Origin: Theropithecus gelada
Taxonomy: Eukaryota; Chordata; Mammalia; Primates; Cercopithecidae
Assembly: GCF_003255815.1 (NCBI RefSeq)
Contig: NC_037668.1
Span: 65,057,582 to 65,121,581 of the forward strand
Reading direction: 5' to 3'
DNA: 64,000 nucleotides
This document shows, in pieces, positions 42,681-52,520 of the stretch (position 1 is its first letter; every line of letters starts with the position of its first letter). Below the pieces are notes generated by a model that was given only the letters and a program-made list of their open reading frames with translations, did no database searches and was not told the DNA's origin. Both the position numbers and the translations under genes were made by a program.

Positions 42681-43139
42681 TCCCTGCTGGCATGCTGCAT
42701 TCCTGACACGCTATCTGGGCTACACTGCAATATACATGCATGCACACATGCACATCATGAGGGCTTGTCATGAATAAAACACCAGCAGCGGCATTTGGAG
42801 GCTTTACTCAGTGAAAGAGACATGGATCCCTGAGTGACAGAGTGGCCAGTCTGATGGGAAGAAGTACAACCCCTGTCCTGGAGCACCTTCCAATCAGATG
42901 GAAGAAGCAGAGAAACTACATGGGTTCTCTGTTTCAAGCTGGGGGTTGTCATGAATCTGAAGGGAAGTATCCTATTGAACTGCTGACTCCCTGACTCCAT
43001 TTCAGCGGGTCCTAAGAAAGCCTTTGGGGTTCCAGGGAGCTTGAGCCTCTCTGAAAGGGAAGGTCTGGAGAAAGCAAAGTATGGCATCCCAGATGATCAC
43101 TTCTCTCACACTCCAGAGAAGGTGGGGGCGGGGGGAATC
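42681..43139. other. No gene or clear repeat seen
   Basis: Starts with a short 'catgcatgcacacatgcaca' tract near 42737. The minus-strand frame 42755-43087 has no recognised domain. Confidence 0.45.
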
Positions 43140-43470
43140 TGCTACAGCTAATTAGGAAAATGCATTAAGAACATAACTTACAAATGGCCCCATGGGTCTC
43201 CACATCTCATTTGCATTAAGCTGTTGTTACCTTATTGATTATATTAAATTAGGAGATAGTCACAACTGTCTGCAATACAACAATTACCATCATCAAACCA
43301 ATTAGTATCAAATGGGATGTGGTCCCTGTCACTCCAGCGCTGCACTTGGCTATTTCTAACACCATCAGCCCAGCCTTACGAAATAATTGTGTTTCTAATG
43401 AAACAGTGGCAATCAGCAGAGATCTTCCCAAGAGACCCACCCCTCTTTCCACAGCCCTGCGTCAGGATAG
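43140..43470. promoter_or_regulatory. Candidate conserved non-coding element
   Basis: Repeat-free AT-rich block with clear edges. It has an exact octamer ATTTGCAT (43209-43216), 'cagctaattaggaaaatgca', 'ccttattgattatatt', 'aaattaggagatag', 'caacaattaccatcatcaa', 'accaattagtatc', 'cgaaataattgtgtttctaa'. The word content resembles deeply conserved developmental enhancers. The next feature is an Alu inserted just after it. Conservation not verified. Confidence 0.5.
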
Positions 43471-43487
43471 CTTGAAACACAAGCACA

Positions 43488-43789
43488 GGCCGGGTGCAGT
43501 GGCTCACGCCTGTAATCCCAGGACTTCGGGAGGCCAAGGTGTGTGGATCACTTGAGGTCGGGAGTTTGAGAGCAGCCTGGACAACGTGGTGAAACCCTGT
43601 CTGTACTAAAAATACAAAAATTACCAGGCTTGGTGATATGCACCTATAATCCCAGTTACTTGAGAAGCTGAGGCAGGAGAATCACTTGACCCTGGAGGAG
43701 GAGGTGCAGTGAGCCGAGATCACGCCACTGCACTCCAGCCTGGGCAAGAGAGTGAGACTCCGTCTCAGAAAAAAAAAAAGAAAAGAAAA
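43488..43789 (+). mobile_element. AluS
   Basis: Complete plus-strand Alu; GAAACACAAGCACA is repeated exactly at 43474-43487 and 43790-43803. Confidence 0.95.
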
Positions 43790-43959
43790 GAAACACAAGC
43801 ACAAGCAAAATGATACAACTGGTGTCTTCAGTAGCCCAAGTCCTTATGGACAAACCACCCCTGGCCCCTGAAACCCTTCATCCATCAATCACAGAGTTTC
43901 ATTCATAGGTAAGGTCACACACAATCCATGTGTGCAAACTTGGTTGTCCACACCCTCTC

Positions 43960-44285
43960 ACAACTAGAATACACACATAAACCATGTTGAAACCTGCTCA
44001 CACAGAAACACACACCTCTCCATGGACTTCATGCACACACACGCACAGCTCACCCTCAAGCAAAGGCACACATACTCAACCATGCACACTCACACCCTGT
44101 CATACCTTCTACACAGGCCTGCACCCAGCACGTATGTACAGTTACACACACAATTGTTCACCCAACACATATAAGCAAGCACATGCTAAACAGCCACACA
44201 CTTGCACAAGGAACCAAACACAGGATACAGACTTATATACACACAGCCCAGCATCCGCACAGTGACTCACCACACTCTCCCACAC
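43960..44285 (+). repeat. CA-rich low-complexity tract
   Basis: Irregular 'cacaca', 'cacacgcaca' and 'acacacaattg' runs over about 320 bp with no fixed unit. It immediately precedes duplicate copy B. Confidence 0.85.
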
Positions 44286-44557
44286 TTAAGCAAGTGATTC
44301 CAAAGCAGGTGGTCCATAATGCCCTGGACTCTCAGGCCTGTGGTCTTTTCTCTGGGCTGGAAGTTTGCACTGATCATGGATCCCAAATACTACACTTCTC
44401 AGGGGCAGGTATCACCCTCATGTGAGGCAGCTCTCACTGTCACTGTTCTGCATTACAGAGGTCAGGTAGTGGTCCTTCCCTTCTTCCACTTTACAGATGA
44501 GAAAGTTGGGGCCTAGAGAGAAAAGGAGACTCCTCCAAGGTCACGTCACTGGTTAAT
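44286..44557 (+). repeat. Duplicated segment, copy B
   Basis: 272 bp matching 41232-41502. Its left edge abuts the CA-rich tract rather than MER5 sequence, so this is the transposed copy on that side. At its right end it keeps MIR-like 'ccaaggtcacgtcactggtt', closer to MIR than copy A. Confidence 0.93.
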
Positions 44558-44979
44558 CACCCTCATTAAGTAGTGAGGCAAACTACCCCCTTCTGTTGGC
44601 AGAAAGAGCCATAGTCACACACAAGCACACACCAGTCTTGGAGACACTTTAGACAGAATCCAGGAGTCTGGCAGGAGGACGCTAAGACCCCTTCTCCTCG
44701 CTGCTCAGGTCCAGGAACCTCATTCTTCAGAAACCTCTGCACTGCCACTCTGCCACCCCCAAGACTGGCATACCTACCCCAGGGTGTAGGGGGAAGGCTC
44801 GTCCAAGGTCACTGGCAGCTTTGCAGTTCTCTCAACGATTGCAAAAGATGCAATGAGGAGAGAAGGGCAGAAAACCAGATGCCCTGGGCTTTCCTGTGCA
44901 GAGGCAGTCTTTGCAGAGGAGCTTCCTCATAGCTTCTCCCTTGCGATGGTGTCTGTTCGTTTGCTCACATGGCTTTACC
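44558..44979. other. No gene or clear repeat seen
   Basis: Single-copy-like sequence between copy B and an L2. Confidence 0.45.
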
Positions 44980-45305
44980 CCAGTCGCCATTTATTGAGCA
45001 CTTACCCTGTCTGTCATGGAGATATTCCTTCGTTGACTCAATATTTCCTGGGTGCTGTTTTGGGTACTTGAGATTCCACCATGAGCAAAACATAGTCCCT
45101 GTTCGTACGATACTGTCTACAGGCAGAGACAGACCAGAAAGTCGTAAACCACCACATATGAATATCTAAGAGCTATGAATAAAAATAAAGCAGACAGAGA
45201 GCACAGAGTGTGGGTTGCTGTTTTAGACAAGGAGGTCAGAAAGTTCTCCCTGATAAGGTGACATTTAACGAGTGACCTGCCAGAAGGAGAAGCAAGCCAT
45301 GTCAA
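44980..45305 (-). mobile_element. L2 LINE, part 1 (reverse)
   Basis: 'catttattgagcacttaccc', 'gagcaaaacatagtccctgt', 'agagctatgaataaaaataa', 'gataaggtgacatttaacga', 'agaagcaagccatgtcaata'. It stops at the Tigger insertion and resumes at 46842. Confidence 0.75.
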
Positions 45306-45540
45306 TACAGCCCTGTGTCACATAACAGCGTTTCGGTCATCCACAGACCACATACAAAAACAGTGATCCCGTAAGGTTATAAGGGACCTGAAAATGTCCT
45401 ATCGCTAGTGACACAAGTAGCCGTCATCACTTCAGGTGTTGGGAATGTCACAGCACAACAGGTTACTCATGCGTTTATGGTAGTGCTGGTATAAGCAAAC
45501 CTACTGCGCTGCCACAGTCGTGTAAAAGTCTAGCACAATG

Positions 45541-45838
45541 GGCAGGGTGCGGTGGCTCACACCTGTAATCCCAGCACTTTGGGAGGCCAAAGAGAGTGGA
45601 TCACTTGAGGTCAGGAGTTCGAGACCAGCCTGGCCAACATGGTGAAACCCCATCTCTACTAAAAACACAAAATTAGCCAGGCATGGTGGCACATGCCTGT
45701 AATCCCACCTACTCGGAAGGCTGAGGCACGAGAATCGCTTGAACCCTGGAAGCGGAGGTTGCAGTGAGCCAAGATCGCGCCATTGCACTCCAGCCTGGGC
45801 AACAAGAGCAAAACTGTCAAAAAAAAAAAAAAAAAAAA
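45541..45838 (+). mobile_element. AluS in Tigger element
   Basis: Complete plus-strand Alu with a roughly 24-A tail; diverged target copies AAGTCTAGCACA before and AAATCCAGCACA after. Confidence 0.93.
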
Positions 45839-45994
45839 AAAATCCAGCACATACAATTATGTACAAGTACATAATACTCGATAATAAACAAAATGTTACT
45901 GACTTATGTATTTACTATGCTATGCTTTTTATTGTTATTTCAATGTGTACTCCTTCTACTTACAAAAAAAAAAAAAAAAGCTAACTGTCAAACA

Positions 45995-46145
45995 GCCTCA
46001 GGCAGGTCCTTCAGGAGCTATTCCAGAAGGCACTGTTATCAGAAGAGATGACAGCTCTATGTGTGCTATTGCCCCTGAAGACCTTCCAGTGGGACAAGAT
46101 GTGGAGATGGAAGACAGTGATATTGATAATCCTGACCCTAGGTAG
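45995..46145 (+). pseudogene. Tigger transposase C-terminal remnant
   Basis: Open piece ending at TAG (46143-46145) reads '...EDLPVGQDVEMEDSDIDN', an acidic tail that I recognise from Tigger-type transposases (CENP-B-related DDE enzymes). The DNA-binding and catalytic parts are not detected in the remaining sequence, so it is non-functional. Confidence 0.6.
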
Positions 46146-46507
46146 GCCTAGGCTAATGTGTGTGTCTTCATTTTTAACAAAAAAGTCTAAAAAGGAAAAA
46201 AAGGAAAAGGAAATAATTTTATAATAGAAAAAAGCTTACATTGACAGTTTTTACAAAAGGTATATATGAAAAGAAAAAGAAAAAAGCTTATAGAATAAGG
46301 ATATAAACAAAGAAAATAATTTTATATAGCTGTATATGTCTGTGTTTTAAGCTACGTGTTATTACAAGAGTCCAAAAGTTTTTACAAATCAAAAAAAGAT
46401 AAAGTAAAATGTTACAGTAAGATACATTTTTATTATTGAAGAAAAGAAAGAAGTTTGTAAATTTAGTGTAGCCTAAGTGTACGATGTTTATAAAGTCTAT
46501 AGTAGTG

Positions 46508-46812
46508 GGCCAGGCATGGTGGCTCATGCCTATAATTCCCAGCACACAGGAAGGCTGAGGGGGGCAGATCACTTGAGGTCAGGACTTTGAGACCAGCCTG
46601 GCCAACATGGCGAAACCCCGTCTCTATTAAAAATACAAAAATTAGCCAGGCATGGTAGCGCATGCCTGTAATCCCAGCTACTCAGGAGGCTAGGGCAGGA
46701 GAATCAGTTGAAACCAGGATGCGGAGGTTGCAGTGAGCCAAGATCGCGCCACTGCACTCCAGTCTGGGCAATAGAGTGAAACACTGTCTCAAAACATTAA
46801 AAAAAAAAAAAA
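46508..46812 (+). mobile_element. AluS in Tigger element
   Basis: Plus-strand Alu from 'ggccaggcatggtggctcat' to an A15 tail at 46798-46812, lying directly against the right terminus of the Tigger element. Confidence 0.93.
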
Positions 46813-46841
46813 ATCCCATCAGTAAGTGACGCATGACCGTG

Positions 46842-46965
46842 ACTGTGGGGACAGCGTGCCAGGTGCAGGGAACAGCCAGTGCAAAGGGCCTGCAGCAGGT
46901 GCACAGGTGCCATTCCTCAGAGCAGCAATGCAACCAGCCTAGCTGGAGAGTGTAAGCAAGGGAGG
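46842..46965 (-). mobile_element. L2 LINE, part 2 (reverse)
   Basis: 'gtgccaggtgcagggaacag' and 'ccagtgcaaagggcctgcag' continue the L2 that was cut at 45305. Confidence 0.7.
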
Positions 46966-46979
46966 TGCCAAGAGGCATT

Positions 46980-47155
46980 GCCTATTTCAGGTGCATTATC
47001 TCATTTAACCACCACAGGTCTAGGAGATGGAATATTATCATCTCTAATTTAGATGAGAAAACTGAGGCTCAGAGAGGTAATGGAACAGTGCCACGTCACA
47101 CAGCTCTGAAGATACTGAGCAGAGATGCACACCTGGGTCTTCCCATTCCAGGACT
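46980..47155 (-). mobile_element. MIR SINE
   Basis: 'gtgcattatctcatttaacc', 'gatgagaaaactgaggctca', 'gagaggtaatggaacagtgc', 'cgtcacacagctctgaa'. Confidence 0.87.
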
Positions 47156-47254
47156 GTCTCTTAGCCCCAAGCCCTTTCTTTCCCTCAACCACCCATCTCC
47201 CAGCCAGGTTGTACCGGGCCTGTTAACATAAAGTCATACTCTAGCTTACACTCA

Positions 47255-47410
47255 CATGGTCATCAAAGTCATGATGGATCTATTAATTCATTGCTGGAGC
47301 TTTCATTACACACATTATTACAATGCACATGATTATGGTCATTAGTGGCACTTACAACTACAAACACCATTAATAACTCATAACTCTTTCCATCACCACG
47401 AAGGGGTCTT
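47255..47410. promoter_or_regulatory. Possible conserved non-coding element (short)
   Basis: Repeat-free with 'gatctattaattcattgctg', 'gctttcattacacacattat', 'atgattatggtcattag' and 'caccattaataactcataac'. Weak inference. Confidence 0.35.
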
Positions 47411-47869
47411 CTCCAGTGTGTATGTCCCTGACAACATACACACACAGCCAGGGAGGGACCCCTATGAGTGCTGGGGAAACAACCCCTTATCAGAGAGTGG
47501 AGCCTCCAAATCCTCAGCTGTCTGCCCCAGCCCCTGCAGTTACCCCCTTTATCCACCCCAGGGAGATGGGCCAGGCTCCAGCCATCCCAGAGCTGTCCTC
47601 CTCCATCTTGGCTCTGCTGCCTGGCGTTATTTTGATGCACTTGCTTCTTTGGGTTAGAGTGGAAGAAAGGGCAGAAGCAGCCTGCAACACGCAGAGAATT
47701 GAACACTGACTATGGCTAATCCACAATTCAAGGTCCAGTATTAGCCAGGAAGGAAGGAAGTCCCTGAAACAAAACAGCAGAGGTTCAAAGAGTATGCCAG
47801 AATCCTCTCTAGGCTAAAAGGAGATAAAGAAATAAGAAAATATTTTTGTGTCTTGATCTTTGAAAATGC
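47411..47869. other. No gene or clear repeat seen
   Basis: GC-richer single-copy-like; several overlapping frames without domains. Confidence 0.45.
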
Positions 47870-48045
47870 TATATGTAAACCTTTTCTCAGTTAATCTTGA
47901 CAACGACCTTATGAAAGAATCATCACGTGCATTTTATAAATGTAGAAGCAGTGGCTCAGAGACATTGAACCACTTGCCTGAGGTCACACAGCTAGTAAGT
48001 GGTAGGACTGGGATTGAAACCTAGGTTGATCTGGCATCACAGCCT
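47870..48045 (-). mobile_element. MIR SINE
   Basis: 'tgacaacgaccttatgaaag', 'agcagtggctcagagacatt', 'gaggtcacacagctagtaag', 'ggactgggattgaaaccta'. Confidence 0.88.
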
Positions 48046-48190
48046 GTGGTCCTGCCTGGGTTGCCAGATCGAGAGATTAAGAAGGGTCACGGCATGCCCA
48101 GCTGACTGTTCCGCAGCAAGACATTCCCTCCACTGTGGTCCTCTCCCTACATAGGCACCTGAGGGGAGTAGACTTAAGACAGGAAAAGGG

Positions 48191-48488
48191 GCCAGGCATG
48201 GTGGCTTACACCTGTAATCCCAGGACTGTGGGAGGCTGAGGCAGGCGGATCACGAAGTCAAGAGATCAAGACCATCCTGGCCAACATGGTGAAACCCTGT
48301 CTCTACTAAAAATACAAAAATTATCTGGGTGTAGTGGCAAGTGCCTGTAGTCCCAGCTACCCGGGAGGCTGAGGCAGGAGAATTGCTTGAACCCGGAGGC
48401 AGAGGTTGCAGTAAGCTGAGATCGCACCACTGCACTCCAGCCTGGCACCAGAGCGAGACTCCGTCTAAAAAAACCAAAAACAAAAAAA
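48191..48488 (+). mobile_element. AluS
   Basis: Plus-strand Alu; AGACAGGAAAAGGG before and AGACAGCAAAAGGG after are target copies. Confidence 0.94.
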
Positions 48489-48489
48489 A

Positions 48490-48625
48490 GACAGCAAAAG
48501 GGAGTGAGGGAAAGGGAATTGGAGGAGAGAGAAATAAGGAAGAGGGGATGAGGGGATTAAGGGAGAAAACAGTTAAAGGAGAGGAGAAAGGAATAAAGGA
48601 GGAGACAAAGGAAGAGGAGGCCCAC
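48490..48625 (+). repeat. Purine-rich tract
   Basis: About 135 bp that is almost all A and G (GGAGAGAG, AAGGGAG-type words) directly after the Alu. Confidence 0.85.
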
Positions 48626-48777
48626 ATACCCCACCACCCTCCGCCCACTCCATACCTAATGTGCATTTGCCACATATGATCCTTAATCCATATTCCAAGA
48701 TATGAAAGGAATTAGACTGCTTCACAGGAGAAAGAACTAAGATCCAGTGGCCTTTCTGAGGTGTTGCACATGCATTC

Positions 48778-49098
48778 TTTTTTTTTCTTCCTCTCCTTCT
48801 TTTTTTTTTTTTTTTTTTGGAAACAAGATCCCATTCTGTTGCCCAGGCTGGAGTGCACTGGTGCGATCACGGCTCACTGCAGCCTCAACCTCCTGGGCTG
48901 AAGTGATCCTCCCACCTCAACCTCCCGAGTAGCTGGGACTATAAACACACACCATCACATCTGGCTATTCTGTATTTTTTGTAGAGATAGAGTTTCACCA
49001 CATTTCCCAGGCTGGTCTCGAACTCCTGGGCTCAAGCGATCCACCCACCTCAGCCTCCCAAAGTGCTGGGATTACAGGTGTGAGCCAATGCACCTGGC
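48778..49098 (-). mobile_element. AluJ
   Basis: Minus-strand Alu with split T-tail and J-type text ('ctgcagcctcaacctcctgg', 'gggctcaagcgatccaccc'). GCATTCTT before and GCATTCTC after suggest target copies. Confidence 0.92.
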
Positions 49099-49433
49099 CT
49101 GCATTCTCTCATTTTAATCTTCACAGCAACATTCTTCATGAGCGAGCAGCCACACAACACTGCTGTCCTTTCTCCACTCATGTGCTTCCACATCTCTGTG
49201 TCTCTGCCTAAAATGCCATCCTCTACCCTCATTCCCAGCCTCACTGGCTGGTAAACTCCCATCCATTCTTCAACACTCAACTCAAATGTCACCAGCTCTA
49301 TGGAGTCACCCATGACTCTGCAGCTATACTAGCTGAGTAATGCAGATATGTAGGAAAAGTTCATTTTCTTCTCCTCCCTGCTTCAATCTCATCTCCCTGA
49401 GGTCACAACAGATGACATGTATCTTTTCATATA

Positions 49434-49770
49434 CCGTCATCCCTCAGTATCCACAGGGAGATTGGTTTAGGACCACCCCCCCACCCACCCCAGATATCAA
49501 AATCTGCAGATGCTCAAGTTCTTGATATAAAATGGTATTGTACTTGCAACTAACCTACGCACACTCACCCATATACTTTTGATCATCTTAGATTAATTAT
49601 AATACTTAATACAATGTGAATGCTATGTAGCTATGCTGTATTTTTATTTGTATTCATTTTTACTGTTATATAGTTTTTCCCTTTCTTTTTTTTTTTTTTT
49701 AACATCTTTGAGCTGTAGTTGGTTGAATGAATCTATGGATACAGAAGCCCCAGATGCAGAGGGCCGGCTA
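49434..49770 (+). mobile_element. MER2 (TcMar-Tigger) element, complete
   Basis: Non-autonomous mariner-type element. Starts 'ccgtcatccctcagtatcca', ends 'gcagagggccggcta', and is flanked by TA at 49432-49433 and 49771-49772. Internal 'aacctacgcacactcaccca' and 'ttggttgaatgaatctatgg' match the family. Confidence 0.88.
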
Positions 49771-49772
49771 TA

Positions 49773-50575
49773 ATTTTCTAGACCCTTACAGACACAAAAA
49801 ACATGTGGGCTTTTTAAATTTCTATTTATTGGCTGGGCACAGTGGCTCATGCCTGTAATCCCAGCACTTTGGGAGGCCAAGGCAGGTGGATCACTTGTTG
49901 AGACCAGCCTGAACAACATGGTGAAACCCCATCTCTACTAAAAAATATACAAAAATTTAGTCGGGTGTGGTGGCATGCACCTGTAATCCCAGCTACTCGG
50001 GAGGCTGAGGTATGAGAATTGCTTGAACCCAGGAGGCGGAGGTTACAGTGAGCCAAGATCAAGCCACTGCGCTCCAGCCTGTGTGACAGAGGGAGACTCT
50101 GTCTCAAAAAAATAAATAAAAAATACAAAATAAATTTCTATTTATTTATCTAACAAAAATAGGATTCACGTTACTCCAAACTTGCTTTGTTCACTTAACA
50201 CATCATGGACCACCCTTGAGGTCAGTGCATCTGGAAGGTTCTCCCTCCTGTCATTAGCTGGGTCACCATCCGCAGCCGTCAGTTAACCATTTCCCTCCTG
50301 ATGGATGTTCGACTGTTTCATTCATGACTACAAATGGCAGGGTAGTAAATGTCTTTGTGCATTCATCCTTATGTTCTGATGCTTTTATTCCCACAGGCTA
50401 GATTCCCCAAAGAGCAATTTGTGAATCAAGGGTATTCGTACTTTAAATTTTAATTGCCACTGCTGATTTTATTCCCTAGCACTCACAGCAATTCTCAATC
50501 CCCAGTGATGGATGCAAAAGCCCTCTTCCCACATCATGGTCAGAACTGGACATTCTTTTTGCATTCTTGCCAATA
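49773..50575 (-). mobile_element. Old L1M (reverse), with an Alu
   Basis: After the Alu the text reads 'gtagtaaatgtctttgtgca', 'cacaggctagattccccaaa', 'gagcaatttgtgaatcaagg', 'cattcttgccaatagatgg': reverse-strand L1 3' sequence of an old subfamily. The part before 49831 is probably the same element. Confidence 0.6.
49831..50131 (+). mobile_element. AluS
   Basis: Complete Alu; AAATTTCTATTTATT is repeated exactly at 49816-49830 and 50132-50146. Confidence 0.95.
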
Positions 50576-50584
50576 GATGGATGA

Positions 50585-50680
50585 TAGTACCTATCCCATA
50601 GAACCGTTGTGAGGTTTAAATGTGAAATACAGTACCCATCAGTTAAGTCTCTAATAAACATTAGCCATTTATGTAACTCC
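50585..50680 (+). mobile_element. MIR SINE 3' fragment
   Basis: 'cctatcccatagaaccgttg', 'tgaggtttaaatgtgaaata', 'ctctaataaacattagcc'. Confidence 0.72.
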
Positions 50681-50761
50681 GATGTTATCTTATTATTATA
50701 TATCTAAGGAAAGCCTAGAGTACATAATGACTTCTAGATTCAGGAAACTGTATTTTTTTTA

Positions 50762-50900
50762 GCAGACCTAGATTCCAAGCCAGCTTCCCTGACCAGAGCT
50801 TCGTGGCTCTCAGGTAGCCACTCAACCTCTTGGAGCCTCAGTTGCTTCACCTGTAAAATGGGGATGATGAGCCCTGGGCTTTCTCCTTCACAAGGGAGTA
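50762..50900 (+). mobile_element. MIR SINE
   Basis: 'cctagattccaagccagctt', 'cagttgcttcacctgtaaaa', 'tggggatgatgagccctg'. Confidence 0.78.
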
Positions 50901-51106
50901 ATAGACCCCAAATGAATTCATGAATGTGAAACCACCCTGGGGGAAAAAAAAAAAAAAACACTAAGACTTCACACAAGTGTGGGGGTTTATGCTACCAGTT
51001 CCACTGATGACCAGGCATAACCTCTGGGTAATTACCAGGAAGCCACTTCTTAAAGAAGCAGCAACCGTCACAGTCAGAGACGAAGGTGGAGGTCCCCTGA
51101 TTCTTG
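50901..51106. other. Short unassigned stretch
   Basis: Contains an A16-type run near 50943-50959 and 'gggtaattaccaggaagcca'; no gene. Confidence 0.45.
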
Positions 51107-51477
51107 GTCCTTGTATTAGTCTGTTCTTGCAATGCTATAAAAACTGCCTGAGACTGGGTAATTTATAAAGAAAAGGGGTTTAATGGGCTCATGGTTCCAT
51201 GCTGCTGAGGAGGCCTCAGGAAAATTACAATTATGGTAGAAGGCGAAGGGAAAGCAGGCACATCTACATGGCAGGAACAGGAGGAAGAGAGAGAGCAAAG
51301 GGGGAGGTGCTGCACACTTTTAAACAACCAGATCTCGTGAGAACTCACTCACTATCATGAGAACTGCAAGGGGACCCCATGATCCAATCACCTCCCACCA
51401 GGCCCCTCCTCCAACACTGGAGATTAAATTTGACATGAGATCTGGGTGGGAACACAGAGCCAAACCCTATCAGTCCT
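51107..51477 (-). mobile_element. MaLR solo LTR (MSTA/MSTB-like) with intact target duplication
   Basis: Reverse-strand LTR at 51112-51472 beginning TGTATTAGTCTGTT and ending in CA. It has 'gggtaatttataaagaaaag', 'aggcctcaggaaaattacaa' and 'gagaactcactcactatcat'. GTCCT is duplicated exactly at 51107-51111 and 51473-51477, the 5-bp length expected for ERVL-MaLR. No internal genes. Confidence 0.93.
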
Positions 51478-51699
51478 CGGCCCTTCAGCCAGCATTTGTG
51501 CTCCAGGAATCATTGAGAACAGGATGCATCCGTGGATACAAGCATGGGGTCATGTAATGAGCTCCAAAAGAATCCCCTCCTACTCACAAATGCCCCCTAA
51601 CCCAGAAGCTATTGTCAGCTGTCTGACATTTCACCATTAGAGACCCATTCCTCCCTACAACACTCCCCGGAGGATTAGGTGGATTCCCACGACTTCCCA

Positions 51700-51795
51700 T
51701 ATTATTTATGAAACATTTCCTGAGCACACGCTTTGTGCCAGGTACGGTGGCCAGTACTCTGCACACAGTGCCTCATGATCAACCCTCTGCTGACA
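51700..51795 (-). mobile_element. L2/MIR terminus (reverse)
   Basis: 'ttatgaaacatttcctgagc' and 'acgctttgtgccaggtacgg'. Confidence 0.55.
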
Positions 51796-52095
51796 CTGCC
51801 AAAGCCCACCTCTACAGCTCTGACTTCTCTCCAAGCTTCAGACCCATATTCCCATCTGTCTACTAGAAACCCTGCCCTCAACCTCCACAGGCATCGCAAA
51901 CTCCTCAGACCCAAAGTGAACTTATCAGCCTCCTCCACAAACCCAAATTCCCCCCTCCTGCTTCCCCATCTCTGGGCCTGGCCTCCTGATCTCCAGCCCA
52001 CACCACCAAAAGCCTCAGCATTCCCCAGAGAAAGGAGGGTCCCTTCTCCTCACCACCTGCAACCCACCAGTTATTGAGCCCATACATTCAGGTGT
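51796..52095 (+). mobile_element. L2 LINE fragment
   Basis: 'ctctgacttctctccaagct', 'tcagacccatattcccatct', 'gtctactagaaaccctgccc', 'caggcatcgcaaactcctca', 'caacccaccagttattg': ordered L2 text. Confidence 0.7.
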
Positions 52096-52520
52096 CTTCT
52101 CCATCATCCTGCCCAGGGCCAGGTCTAGGATGCAGTGAGTGAAGCAAAATTCAGGAGGCTCCTGCAAGGGATGGCCCTGAGAGGGAGCAGGGCCACTTAA
52201 ATGTGGTGTCCCCAGAGCCTCACTTGCCCACCCTGGTCTTGGCCTGGCCTACCCTCTAGATCAGGCCAGCTCAGTTCATCTCCTCTCACTGGACTAAGGC
52301 AGCAACCACCTACCTTGCCTCCCTGCCTATCCTCTCACCCTCCAACCAACCTCTTCCCTGCAATCAGATAATATTCCCAAGTCTCAACTTTGACCATATC
52401 ACATCCTCAAGAACCTCAGAGGACTCACCATCACCTACTGAATTACGTACCAAGACTGGCATTCACACAGGACTCACCAGCCTCCACGCTGACAAAATCA
52501 ACTTCCGTTTAAAACTACCC
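52096..52520 (+). mobile_element. Mostly unassigned, L2-like at the end
   Basis: 52330-52520 resembles L2 ('gaccatatcacatcctcaag', 'cttccctgcaatcagataat'). The part before has no clear assignment. Confidence 0.4.

Larger units (their letters stand above)
45308..46839 (+). mobile_element. TcMar-Tigger-type DNA transposon, with two Alus
   Basis: Mariner-superfamily element preceded by TA (45306-45307) and followed by TG (46840-46841), a decayed TA target copy. The left terminus 'cataacagcgtttcggtcat' and right terminus 'cagtaagtgacgcatgaccg' are related inverted ends. Alus at 45541-45838 and 46508-46812 interrupt it. The interior retains a transposase C-terminal remnant. Exact Tigger subfamily not asserted. 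Confidence 0.8.

Noticed and set aside
45501..45872. 123-codon minus-strand frame
   Set aside because: Antisense of an Alu; no independent support.
47269..47709. Overlapping 145- and 97-codon frames
   Set aside because: Mutually overlapping on both strands, no domain.
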